Shown in pieces: positions 15,853-25,100 of a DNA stretch of 37,945 nt. The translations under genes were made by a program, and so were the position numbers. Origin of the DNA: a virus. The notes beneath the pieces were generated by a model, which saw only the letters and a program-made list of their open reading frames with translations, was not told the DNA's origin and searched no databases. The stretch is taken from positions 1 to 37,945 of the IMG/VR virus record IMGVR_UViG_3300048591_000650. One strand, written 5' to 3'. Within the stretch, counting starts at the first letter, position 1, and every line of letters starts with the position of its first letter.

Positions 15853-16308
15853 ATGGCACTCAAGCAGCGCTGGCTCCTGGGAAGGGGCATCACCAACAAG
15901 AGCATCACCCCGCTCACGCTCAACTCGGACAACTCGTTCACGGCTGGGGTTACGGTCAGTCTGGAGGGGATCCTCGAAGACTACCGCTACACGATGGAGG
16001 GGTCGAACGAGAACATCTCGCCGATCGATTCCCAGAACATGAACGAGGTCATCATCGAAGATGGCGTCGGCATGGAGTTCCGGGAAATCGTCCGCTGGGG
16101 CGTTCCTCCGGTCTTCGAGACGGCCTTGCTCACCGCAGACTACTTCCGCGTCGCATGGCGACAGGGCGGATACGACTACGTGTTCGAGGGCGTTCGGCGC
16201 CCCGGTGGCGGCCCGGACTTCGCCAAGGGCAAGAACCTGTACCGCCTCGCGCTCGGCCCGATCGCTCGCGACACCGGCGGCAACCTGACCCGTACGGTGG
16301 TGCCGTAA
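15853..16308 (+). CDS. Major tail tube protein candidate
   Basis: 151 residues, mostly beta-strand with a long loop (RYTMEGSNENISPIDSQNMN) and strands FRVAWRQGGYDYVFEGVRR near the end, in keeping with the tube-protein fold. It has the best ribosome site in the tail block (AAGGAGG about 11 nt upstream of ATG 15853), as expected for an abundant protein. It lies just before the tail chaperones and tape measure, the usual slot. There is no direct motif proof. Confidence 0.6.
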   Translation: MALKQRWLLGRGITNKSITPLTLNSDNSFTAGVTVSLEGILEDYRYTMEGSNENISPIDSQNMNEVIIEDGVGMEFREIVRWGVPPVFETALLTADYFRVAWRQGGYDYVFEGVRRPGGGPDFAKGKNLYRLALGPIARDTGGNLTRTVVP

Positions 16309-16309
16309 G

Positions 16310-16822
16310 GTGCAGAACCCTAATCGACCCTCTCCGGCCATCCTCGCTCAGCGGAGGGTGGCCACCGTCCCCTTCGAGATCAAGAGCCCTCTCACGGTCC
16401 TGCGCGAACAAGCCGTTCGATGCCGTAAAGAGGGCTCGGACCCCACCGAGTATGAAGCGGCCGCCGCGCGGCTCGAAGAAGAGGGGGCCATCGGCTGGAG
16501 CGTTCGCGGTGAGCGCTTAGCCCGGCTCGGCGCGGTGGAAGGGCACCAGGTGGCGTCGCTGCAGGAGGACCTCGTCGCGCGATTCATTCTGGAGAAGGAG
16601 CCCTTGTTCGGCTTTGACGTCGAGCAAGTTTCCCGCAACCAGTGCCGGAGTGTGGCGATCGTGCATACGGCCATCGTCAAGATCGAAGGCGGCGACCTCT
16701 ACAACCCCGAGGAGCTGCTCAGCATGCCGTTCACCGCGCTGTCCGACCTGTGGCTGGCGCTGCTCGATGTGGGCATGGCGGCGATGCGGGGAAACGCGAC
16801 GACCGAGACGAATCCCGCTTAA
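16310..16822 (+). CDS. Tail assembly chaperone, unshifted product (G-like)
   Basis: 170 residues from GTG 16310, one base after the previous stop. It is helical and charged (PLTVLREQAVRCRKEGSDPTEYEAAAARL; FTALSDLWLALLDVGMAAM). Position between tail tube and tape measure identifies the lambda G / HK97 gp13 role: binding the tape measure during tail assembly. Near its end it carries the heptamer G_GGA_AAC in the correct phase (16789-16795), which allows a -1 shift into the frame that ends at 17079. Confidence 0.8.
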   Translation: MQNPNRPSPAILAQRRVATVPFEIKSPLTVLREQAVRCRKEGSDPTEYEAAAARLEEEGAIGWSVRGERLARLGAVEGHQVASLQEDLVARFILEKEPLFGFDVEQVSRNQCRSVAIVHTAIVKIEGGDLYNPEELLSMPFTALSDLWLALLDVGMAAMRGNATTETNPA

Positions 16823-17079
16823 CGCTGGTTCGCCTCGGGATCCACAAGAACCTTTCAGACCATCCGGCGATCGTCGAGCGGACGGACCGGTTGCTCTGCT
16901 CGATCTGCGATTCGTTGCGCGCTTTGGCGGTGCGGTTCGGTTTGGAGCCTGGGGCGGCGGTTGGGCCGCTCGACATGGCCCCGATCCTCGAAGACCTGTT
17001 CGACGCGAACACCATCGACAACGCCGAGGCGGAAGGGTCCGACGATCCTTACTCAGAACTCGGCGCATTGGACGGATAA
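16310..17079 (+). CDS. Tail assembly chaperone, -1 frameshifted fusion (GT-like)
   Basis: Shared N-terminus with the G-like protein up to 16795, then slippage back one base and continuation CGC GAC GAC ... to TGA/TAA at 17077-17079. This gives about 256 residues. The added ~94 residues (LVRLGIHKNLSDHPAIVERTD ... APILEDLFDANTIDNAEAEG) are ordinary protein sequence with no start codon of their own near the junction, which is what a T domain should look like. In lambda, G and GT are made in a fixed ratio and both are needed to assemble the tail; the same is inferred here. Confidence 0.75.
16789..16795 (+). promoter_or_regulatory. -1 programmed frameshift site GGGAAAC
   Basis: In the upstream frame the codons read CGG GGA AAC, so the heptamer is X_XXY_YYZ = G_GGA_AAC. 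Both tRNAs can re-pair one base back (GGG, AAA). Lambda uses GGGAAAG at the same place in its tail operon. The zero-frame stop lies about 25 nt downstream (16820-16822). Confidence 0.8.
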
Positions 17080-17082
17080 CTC

Positions 17083-18687
17083 ATGGCACTACGACTCGAG
17101 ATTGAAACCGGCGGGGCTGCGGTCCTCGATATCTTGGACCGGCTCACCAACTCGGTGGGCGATTTGGCCAAGAACCAGGACGCGCTCACGAAGAGCGTTT
17201 TGCAGCTGGTCAACGGCAGCGATGCGGTGACGCGGTCGGTGGATCGGCAGGCGCAGGCCGCATCGAAGGCGGTGAACCCATGGGAGCGACTGAAGAAGGC
17301 GCAAGAGGAGTACCAGGCGGCGGTCGCCAAGGGTGACGCAGACGCAGCGAAGATGGCCGAGTTGAAGCTCGCGCGAGCCGAGTCCACGGCCAGAAGGGCA
17401 GACAACGTGCTCAAGCGGCGCGAGAACCCTATGGCGTACGCGCTTCAGGACATGGTCATGACGTCGCGGTTCAAGATGGGGCCGCTGATGCCGCTCGTGG
17501 GGAAAGCTAAGGCGGCGGGGCTCCTGGGCGATGACTTCATGGCAGACCTCATCAGCAAGGTGACGAGCGCTGAATCGGGCTCAGTAGCGGCGTCGCCGAA
17601 ATCGGCAAGTTCGGCCGCATCTGCGACGCCAGGCTTCGACTTGAGCGGTCTGGGGAAAGGCAGCCCAGCGGCGGCGCGGGCCATTGCCGTTGCGGGCGGC
17701 GGTGGCGCAGGGGGCGCAGGCGGCGCGGCGGCTTCGGGTGCGATGCGCGTGCTCGGCCTCCTTGGCGTGGTGGGGGTGGCCTTAGGCGGCCTGGCGCTGG
17801 CGCTGAAGAAGTTTGTCGACGTGACGATGTTCGCGAAGGACGCGATCGGCGGTTACGGCTCGGCCCGGTTTGCGGCGGGCGGTGGCCCGAACTTTGGGCG
17901 ATTGGCGGGCCTTGGCGGCGCGCTGGGGTTGGGCCCGGGCCAGATGGCGGGCATGGCGCGGGGCTGGGCGGAAGGCGCGTGGGGCGACATCTTTGCCATG
18001 AGCGAGATGTCGGCGGCAGGGATCAGCCCGGTTCCCGCGAAGTACGGCGGAAGCACCGACTACAGCGGCAAGTTCTTGCAGATGCTGGAGCGACTGGTGA
18101 ACATGCCGGACGAAGCGTCGGCGTTCCGATCCGCGTCGCGGGCAGGGATGGACCTGGAGTTGCTGGGGCTGTTGCGGACAGCAGACAAGAACGTCGTTGA
18201 TACGGTCCTGAATGACTCCATGATGTTCGACCCATTGAAGCAACGAGAGGCGGCCAACGCGACCCTGATGTACAACAAGCTCCTGAGCGAGAGCAAAGTG
18301 CTCATTGCTAAGATCGGGCAAGAAGGGTTGCCACTGCTCAATGGCGGGCTCGCCGTCGCGCTCCAGATGATGAGGGCGACATCGTCAGCGATCGGAGTCT
18401 CGGACGACATCCTCTACGCGATCCACCCGTTGCTCGGGGACATGCTTCGGCGCTTGACGACGGGCATCGACCCCAGAACAGGCAGTGCGAACGGTAAATC
18501 CCCCCACATCGACTCTAACACTAGGGCGTTAAGGGATTTGACCGGCGCGGTGACCGACCTCACGGGGGCCATCGGCTGGGGCGCGGGCGCGGCGCGGGGT
18601 GCGCTACCGCAAGGGGCCACGCGGTTCGAGACCATCGAGTCGTACTACAAAGGCCAGTCGGTGGCGCTCGGTGCGATTGTGCTCTAG
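17083..18687 (+). CDS. Tape measure protein
   Basis: 534 residues. The first ~120 are charged helix (WERLKKAQEEYQAAVAKGD). A Ser/Ala/Gly-rich linker follows (~165-220), then a hydrophobic segment (MRVLGLLGVVGVALGGLALA, about 221-240) and further Gly/Ala/Met-rich regions. The C-terminus is helical. This is the composition of a tape measure, and the gene directly follows the chaperone pair. At roughly 1.5 angstrom per residue the tail would be about 80 nm (inference from the general rule). The stop lies one base from the convergent stop of the reverse gene at 18689. Confidence 0.8.
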   Translation: MALRLEIETGGAAVLDILDRLTNSVGDLAKNQDALTKSVLQLVNGSDAVTRSVDRQAQAASKAVNPWERLKKAQEEYQAAVAKGDADAAKMAELKLARAESTARRADNVLKRRENPMAYALQDMVMTSRFKMGPLMPLVGKAKAAGLLGDDFMADLISKVTSAESGSVAASPKSASSAASATPGFDLSGLGKGSPAAARAIAVAGGGGAGGAGGAAASGAMRVLGLLGVVGVALGGLALALKKFVDVTMFAKDAIGGYGSARFAAGGGPNFGRLAGLGGALGLGPGQMAGMARGWAEGAWGDIFAMSEMSAAGISPVPAKYGGSTDYSGKFLQMLERLVNMPDEASAFRSASRAGMDLELLGLLRTADKNVVDTVLNDSMMFDPLKQREAANATLMYNKLLSESKVLIAKIGQEGLPLLNGGLAVALQMMRATSSAIGVSDDILYAIHPLLGDMLRRLTTGIDPRTGSANGKSPHIDSNTRALRDLTGAVTDLTGAIGWGAGAARGALPQGATRFETIESYYKGQSVALGAIVL

Positions 18688-18688
18688 G

Positions 18689-19150
18689 CTACAACACCTG
18701 ATCGAGACCCTGCGTGACTTCGACCGGCGCCCCGTTGTTCGTAGCGGTCACTTGGACAGGGTAGGGCGCACCGCTTGACATTGCCTGGAACAGCTTGGTC
18801 TCGCCGACACTCAGCTTGGAGGCGTTGAACGAATGGCTTTGAACTCCCGATTCAGAAGTGCCCACAAAAGTGGTGCCGGCATCGAGCGCAACCAGTGGCA
18901 ACTTGCCCGCCATATCTTTGAAGTAGATCCGTAGGCTGTTAAGCGGAACATCACCTGTATTGGTGACCCTTGCGTAGAGGAACGGCTCTCCGCCCCTGCG
19001 AGGCTTCCACAGGATGTGTATTGAACCCCCGCGTACGTCTGGGCTAGTTGTTGCCGACATGCGATCAGCGATCAGCTTAACACCTGCCATCGTGGCGGCC
19101 AGCACGATCGTGGCGGCGATGGCTAGGCCAGCAACCGGAAGTTTCTTCAT
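18689..19150 (-). CDS. Reverse-strand moron: membrane-anchored Ig-like protein
   Basis: 153 residues on the strand opposite to the whole tail operon. Residues 1-30 form a Lys-led hydrophobic anchor (KKLPVAGLAIAATIVLAATM). The rest is a beta domain with FLYARVTNTGDVPLNSLRIYF, the pattern of FxLYD/CARDB-like Ig folds, so the protein should sit outside the inner membrane. It has its own -10-like TAGAAT exactly 6 nt before the ATG. An inserted gene with its own promoter inside a late operon fits a lysogenic-conversion or superinfection-exclusion factor, but the function is not known. Confidence 0.75.
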   Translation of the reverse strand: MKKLPVAGLAIAATIVLAATMAGVKLIADRMSATTSPDVRGGSIHILWKPRRGGEPFLYARVTNTGDVPLNSLRIYFKDMAGKLPLVALDAGTTFVGTSESGVQSHSFNASKLSVGETKLFQAMSSGAPYPVQVTATNNGAPVEVTQGLDQVL

Positions 19151-19156
19151 AAACAG

Positions 19157-19162
19157 ATTCTA
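19157..19162 (-). promoter_or_regulatory. -10-like hexamer TAGAAT, leaderless start of the 18689-19150 gene
   Basis: On the minus strand TAGAAT is followed by 6 nt (CTGTTT) and then the ATG, so transcription would begin at or next to the start codon. No good -35 is seen. The same spacing recurs at the two other reverse genes. Confidence 0.5.
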
Positions 19163-19185
19163 AACCATCTTTACGAAAAGACGAT

Positions 19186-21909
19186 ATGCCTGGACTAGGA
19201 AACGGCAACGATACTGAGATCACGCCCGGTCGAAAGACGCACATCGTGTACGACGTGGATGACCCCATCATCGTCGAGCACGGGTACGGCCTCATCAAGG
19301 GCGCGCGCGACATTGCCGCCTCCGGTGCGGCGCTCGAAGGTGCCGTCTACCATCCCGGTGCGGGCATTCAGCTTGCGGAGGACATGGCGGCGATCCGCAC
19401 GATGTTCTGGGGTGCGGGGAGCGACGAAGGTGTCCTAACTTCGACCGATGCGTTCATCCCACCCGGGTTCGAACAGCGCTACCTCAACCGCACCAAGCCC
19501 GAAGTCGATGGCGCGTTCACGGGGACACTCCTCCCGCCCGTTTCGGGCATCGCGTTCGTCAAGCGCAAGGCGGCATCGGGCTCGTACTCGGATGCGGCGA
19601 CGTTCCGCCTGGCCGCCGATCAAGCGGCGTTCCCCGGCCCCACCATCGAAGGGAATGACCTGGTCATGGACCGGGTGATGGCATCCAAGGCGGCGCACGT
19701 CCAAAACCAGCCGCTCGCGTTCCTCATCACGCTCTATGGCGACACCGGCCAGAAGGGCCTGCTCATCGGCACGTGTTACTTTAACGGTCCGGCGGGGCTC
19801 ACCAGGGACTTCGAGGGCGCGGGCCAATACGCGGCGGCGATCTTCGACAACGGCGAGATCCAGCTGTTCGAGCGCGGCAGGGTGCTCCCTATCACCGATC
19901 CGCCCCCCAGCCCGGCGTACACGTGGAAGCGGCGCTCGACCATGAAGTTCCCCAACCCCGACCGTGGGGTGAACATGAACTTCCTACTGTTGGTCCGCTC
20001 TGTCACTTTGCGACCAGGTGAGGCGGCGATCAGCAACCAGCACCCGCGCATCATCGAGTTCAAGCTGTCGGAGTGGGCAGTCGACGACATCAGCGGAACC
20101 GCGGCTCCTCAGATCGTCTTGCTGACCAACGCGGCCATGGCCATGGCGGGAGTGCGGACCGTCAACCAATACGAGGTGCCATCGGACACCAGCACGCCAC
20201 CCCCCACGACCCCAGCCTCAATTCGCCTCGATCTCCCTCGCCCGTTCAAATCGCTGTTCCGCGTGAAGCGGATGAAGCTCCGCACGTCGGCCTACGTGCG
20301 CAACGTGCCTTTCTCGCTGACTCAGGGCGGGTTTGCCTGGGGCGAGACCTTGCGCATCGAACACTACTTCGACCAGCCGCCGGGCACAACCGTGACGCTC
20401 CAACTCAAAGGCGCAGACGGGGTGAACATCACTCCCGACCGGACGGGCACCATCGCCACCACCGGGCAAGCGGGCATCTGGCACGAGTACGACTTTCCCA
20501 CGGACTATGCGGGCCGCACGTGGCTCGCCGACTTCCATCTGACCGGCGGCGGAACGGTGACTCCGACGCTCACCTCGATGCGCGTTACCAAGCGCCCGTC
20601 GTTCAGCACCTACGAAGGCAGCAACACCGAGGGCGGCATCATCAAGAAGGGTTCGCTCTCCATCATCGATGGTGGCAGCGACCCATCGCTGAGCAGTGCG
20701 GGCTGGCAGGTGTCCGACACCTGGGGTGAACTCGATCTGTTGGGGTGGTCCGCGTCCATTCCGGTGAAGATCGAGACGGAGTACGACCCGGACGACGACA
20801 CCAAGCGCGTGGTGCTCTTCCGAGGCTACATCGAGGACGCGGACGGGACGAGGCGGCGCAAGCGCGCGAATGCGGGCCTGGCGCGCACCGGGGCCGCCCA
20901 CCACACGCCGGTCGCTTATGACTACGAGATCAGCTCGATCGGTCGCTGGCTGCGGGTCCAAGAGGCGCGGGATACGACGATGTTCTCGTTCATGCAGGAC
21001 CCGAACGCGGGGCTCGACGTGCCGTACCGGGTGACGGAAGCGCTGCGCATCCTGCTCCGCCGGCGCGGGTTCGATTCGGACCGGGTGGATATTCCCGACC
21101 AAGACGTGCGGCTGTTCCCGGTGCGCGGGGCCAACGAAGATGTCTACGTCATCAAGGCGCTTTCGGACCTCTCGCAGGCCATCGAGTATCTGGCGCGGGA
21201 CTATCTCGGCGCGGCGCTCGTGGACGATGAGAACGCGGGCGATCACGGGAAATGGAAGCTCATCAACCCGCCTAAGGCCCCGTACACGAACGTGGCGTAC
21301 TTCACGACGGCCACACAGCCCTCGGGCCGGGTGTTCAAGCTCGATTCGTACGAGGCGACCGAGCTTGCGGCGGGCGACATCGGCGGCATCGCTCACGAGG
21401 AATCGACGGCGGTCACCATCCCGATCATCAGGCTCAAACGGGGCATGAAGCGGCCCATGGCGAACAAGCTCACCGTTTCGGGCGTGGGCTACATCGAGAG
21501 TACGCCGGTGCACCAGCTGGTGTGCACGATGGTCAACCCCGATAGCTACCGGCACCATCCAGACTCGGTGGCGGGACCAAGTGCGAGCAATCCCGACTGG
21601 TTGGGGCGAGAGGTGCCGCTGTGGTACGTGGATCCGATGCTCCAGACGTCGTCCGCGGTGGCGTTCGTGGCGTCGCGCCTCTATTCGATTCTCTGCCTCG
21701 GATACCGACTCTTCCGGGTCTACGCGCCGCTTGCGTTCGTGGACCACGAAGAGGGCGCGGGCAAGATGCGCAAGCTCCGATTCGGCGATCCGGTGGTGCT
21801 CTACGACGGCCAGCAAGAGTGGCAGTGCGTGGTACGCAGCTGTACCCCCGAGATTCACAGTGACGGACGGCAAATGGCGACCTACGAGATCCAGCAGGTG
21901 AGATTCTAA
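19186..21909 (+). CDS. Large tail-tip / baseplate protein
   Basis: 907 residues, beta-rich. It follows the tape measure (with the moron between), where the distal tail and tail-associated hub proteins lie. A Pro/Thr linker (SDTSTPPPTTPASIRLD) near 340 separates two halves. The C-terminal half (DYEISSIGRWLRVQEARDTT, then RVTEALRILLRRRGFDSDRV, LSDLSQAIEYLARDYLG, and an ending FGDPVVLYDGQQEWQCVVRS) resembles hub proteins related to gp27/gp44 that hold the fibre. There is no peptidase motif. The start region has only a weak AAAAGA upstream. Its TAA overlaps the next ATG. Confidence 0.6.
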   Translation: MPGLGNGNDTEITPGRKTHIVYDVDDPIIVEHGYGLIKGARDIAASGAALEGAVYHPGAGIQLAEDMAAIRTMFWGAGSDEGVLTSTDAFIPPGFEQRYLNRTKPEVDGAFTGTLLPPVSGIAFVKRKAASGSYSDAATFRLAADQAAFPGPTIEGNDLVMDRVMASKAAHVQNQPLAFLITLYGDTGQKGLLIGTCYFNGPAGLTRDFEGAGQYAAAIFDNGEIQLFERGRVLPITDPPPSPAYTWKRRSTMKFPNPDRGVNMNFLLLVRSVTLRPGEAAISNQHPRIIEFKLSEWAVDDISGTAAPQIVLLTNAAMAMAGVRTVNQYEVPSDTSTPPPTTPASIRLDLPRPFKSLFRVKRMKLRTSAYVRNVPFSLTQGGFAWGETLRIEHYFDQPPGTTVTLQLKGADGVNITPDRTGTIATTGQAGIWHEYDFPTDYAGRTWLADFHLTGGGTVTPTLTSMRVTKRPSFSTYEGSNTEGGIIKKGSLSIIDGGSDPSLSSAGWQVSDTWGELDLLGWSASIPVKIETEYDPDDDTKRVVLFRGYIEDADGTRRRKRANAGLARTGAAHHTPVAYDYEISSIGRWLRVQEARDTTMFSFMQDPNAGLDVPYRVTEALRILLRRRGFDSDRVDIPDQDVRLFPVRGANEDVYVIKALSDLSQAIEYLARDYLGAALVDDENAGDHGKWKLINPPKAPYTNVAYFTTATQPSGRVFKLDSYEATELAAGDIGGIAHEESTAVTIPIIRLKRGMKRPMANKLTVSGVGYIESTPVHQLVCTMVNPDSYRHHPDSVAGPSASNPDWLGREVPLWYVDPMLQTSSAVAFVASRLYSILCLGYRLFRVYAPLAFVDHEEGAGKMRKLRFGDPVVLYDGQQEWQCVVRSCTPEIHSDGRQMATYEIQQVRF

Positions 21910-22163
21910 TGGATGCCGCCTCCAAGTTCCGCAAGGCCGTCGACGATCGCGCCCAGCGCGCGCTGAATGTGCCCCTCGGCCAGCCCCGGGCGAGCCGGTT
22001 GCAGAGCCGGCTGAACGACGATGAGATCGAAGCGATCCTCAGGCTTCCGGTGCGGGTGGTCGAAGGGCTGCAGGACCTCGACCCGTCGTCGCCGACGTTC
22101 GGTAGCCGTGCGTTCGTGCTCGGCGTGAGCGACTGGGGCGACGATGTTCTCGGCGGGTTCTAA
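21909..22163 (+). CDS. Small hypothetical tail protein
   Basis: 84 residues starting within the previous stop (TAATG). It has a helical, basic first half (KFRKAVDDRAQRALN) and an aspartate-rich C-terminal part ending SDWGDDVLGGF. It lies between the hub and the 1177-aa fibre protein. No family is recognised; it could be a small linker or chaperone of the tail tip. Confidence 0.6.
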   Translation: MDAASKFRKAVDDRAQRALNVPLGQPRASRLQSRLNDDEIEAILRLPVRVVEGLQDLDPSSPTFGSRAFVLGVSDWGDDVLGGF

Positions 22164-22166
22164 GCT

Positions 22167-25100
22167 ATGCCCAACCTAGACCGAAAAGCCACGTTCGAGC
22201 GCATCGAGCTGTTCGGCACGATGACCCTGGAGAAGTCCGTCGCTTCGGGTCAGATCATCGCCGGGTGCTCGATGTACACCCAGTGGTGCATGGACGCGGT
22301 CTACGTGCTCACGGGCATCGGGATCGAGATCCAGGGGGTCGAGGGCAGCGGCCCCATGCCGGTCGGCACGTACGCCACGCTGCGGATCCCGCTCCTCGGA
22401 GTCAACCTCCCGATCACACTCCACGCCACGCTCATCCACACGGGCGCAGTGCCGTACAAGGTCGAAATCGACGACGGCGTTCTCTACTCGATGGCGGGCG
22501 GCGCGTGGCGGCTGAAGTTCAGCGCGCTGCGGGTCTACATCAACGGCTCGCTCGTCCACAGCGAGGGCGCGACGACGCTCGACAATTACTACTACTTCAC
22601 CCCCGCGGGCATTCCGCTTCTTGGCATCCCGCCCGCCTATGCGGCTTCGGCGGCGGTCAACCCGGCCCCGACCATCGGCGGGGTCGATCGAAGCACGACA
22701 ATCAGCTCCACGTCGTCCTATGGCAAGGCGCGAATCACGGACGCGGGTGTCCGGTTCAAGGAGCCCGGCTCGTCCGAATGGCAGGCGCTCCCCGTGCTGA
22801 TCGATCTGCTCGCCATTCCGAGTGTTGATTGCGATTGCGCAGCGCCCGACCCTGCTGACCTTGTTGCATCGAGCATGGCGGACGTCGCCGTGTCGGCAGA
22901 GCAGTACCTCGAGCGCGAGACGACGCTCCACCTGACCGGCCAACCGCTTTACTGTACGAACGGTCCGGCCACGAGCGGGAGCGTCGACATCTACAAGACC
23001 CGCCTCGAGTGGTGGGGCAACTCGTCGGCGGTGACGACGGTTCCCAACCTGCCAGCGTCGGTGAAGCGGATCAATCCCAGCGGCCACCGGGAAGTGGTCT
23101 ACCGCGGCGGGATGCCTCAGACGATCCGCTCAGCGACCAAGTCGTGTGGCGTCGACGGCATCGGCGAGGGGATCGAACTGGTCACCGTCCCGGACGAGGT
23201 CCACCCGCGCCAAACGGAGATTCTCTCGGTGGTCGGAGCCTCGCCTCACGCGATCGAGGACACGTTCGGTTACGCGGTTCCGTCGCCGGCCGCACGGAAC
23301 GAGTTTCGGTACAAGGCGATCGGCTACTCGGCGGTGATCACCGGTCCAGCGGCCTGTCCGGCGGTCCTCCCGGAGGAGCCCCCGGGAACGGTCATCCCGC
23401 CGACTGCTCCGGAAGACGAGGTCTGCTACATCACGCAGTCTTCGACCTTCGTGCCGATCGTCGATGACGAGTTCGACAACCCGGACATGCTGGGTTACTT
23501 GCACCACGCCGACGCCCTGGTCCGCTACATGAACTATTGGGGATCGCGCCACTGGTCGTTCTTCAACTGGTTCCCCGGAAACACGATCGACACCGATGAT
23601 GACGGGATCCCGGACGCTCAGGACGTATGGAAGGTCTTCGATGATCGAATCGACGTCGGCTACTGGCTCGCCAAGGGAGACCAGTACACCGAGCACCCCG
23701 CCTTGCCGCCCTCAGAGCGGTTGCGCACCCGGACGACTCTGTTCACGGCTCCGCTAACGTACGGGCAGCTGCGGGGCTTCGTCGGCGGCGCGATCGGCGT
23801 TCGCTCGAGCTGGTGGGGAGATGAAACGTTCCGGGTCGACGCGGCCGCGCCGCTCGTGAGCCTGGAGGTCGACGCCGACGCATCGGCGTCGTGGATCTTC
23901 GAAGACTGCTCGGCATCCTTCGGGGCGGGTGGAATCACGCTCACGCCCGATCCAGGAAAGACGACGATCACTGCGAAGCTCGCGCTCGGCTCATTCACCC
24001 AGTGGCCGTATCTGTACCCGCACCTGGCGAGCGAGATTGAGGTGGACTGGGAACCCGGCAACATCGACACGGTTGCGGTCGAGATGGTGGGGCACTCCGG
24101 ATCGACCGCGACGCTCACGGATACACCGGGCCGGTACCCGCGCCCGATGATGGGGGCCGACTCGATCTACTCGGGAAGCTACGCCCAGGATCTCGGGCAG
24201 TTCTTCTTCGAGGACAAGGGTGACGATCTCCTGCCCGAGGGTGACTCGGACGCGGCGATGGCGGATGCGGAGCGGACCCACGCGTTCGCGCTGCTCGCCG
24301 GTCGCACAGCGGCGGAACTGCGGTTCACGATCGACGTTCTGTCGGATGCCGCCACGTGTGAGATCAAGTACCCGGTGCTCTATGCGAGCATCGACAACGC
24401 GGGGCTCTTTCCGGAGAACCGGAGCAACCACGTGGTGGTCTGGCCAGACGGCCCAGGGATCCGTTTTGGGAACGTGGCTCACTACTACGACGGGATTGTG
24501 AACGCGACTCCGATCGCGGTGCCGCCGGGCGTTCCGCCTCTGCCGGGGCTCAAGCTCGCGTGGATGCCGAGTGCGATCGATTGGCTCTGCTTCAAGAATC
24601 TCGCCCTGAACGCGCTCCCCCACGATGACGACCTGGCGACGCATATCGCTGACCTGTTCGACTCTGAGGAGGCCAGCGACGCCGGGGAAGCGGATCACGC
24701 GGCGATTGCGATGCTCGTGCCCAGAGGGACGGTGTTTCCGGTGGCGGCAATCGTCAACGGATCCGGTTGCCCGCCGGTCTGCATGTGGCCGACGCGGATG
24801 CGGGATGTAGACACGCTCGCCAAGACGGGCGACTGGGGGCTCGAGACCTGGAGCTACGCCGAAGAGCGACGGTTCTACGTCGGCAACGAGGCGATGAGCT
24901 TGAATGGCCCGGATGTGTTCACGAGCCTCTACAGCCCCGCGATTTCGGGGTGGCCGGTCACCTTCCACCGATCGGCGGTGACGAACGAGGAGGATTACCA
25001 CCAGGTCCGGCACGGTGCGGCTGAAGTGGGGACCATCCGTCCGTGGCAAGGGTGCCTGATTGTGCGCCGCCCGGCATCTGGGGAGATCGGACGAGAACCC

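Noticed and set aside
20218-21873. Long minus-strand frame (551 codons) opposite the hub gene
   Set aside because: Same reason: composition is Arg/His/Val-rich and the + strand encodes ordinary beta-rich tail protein.
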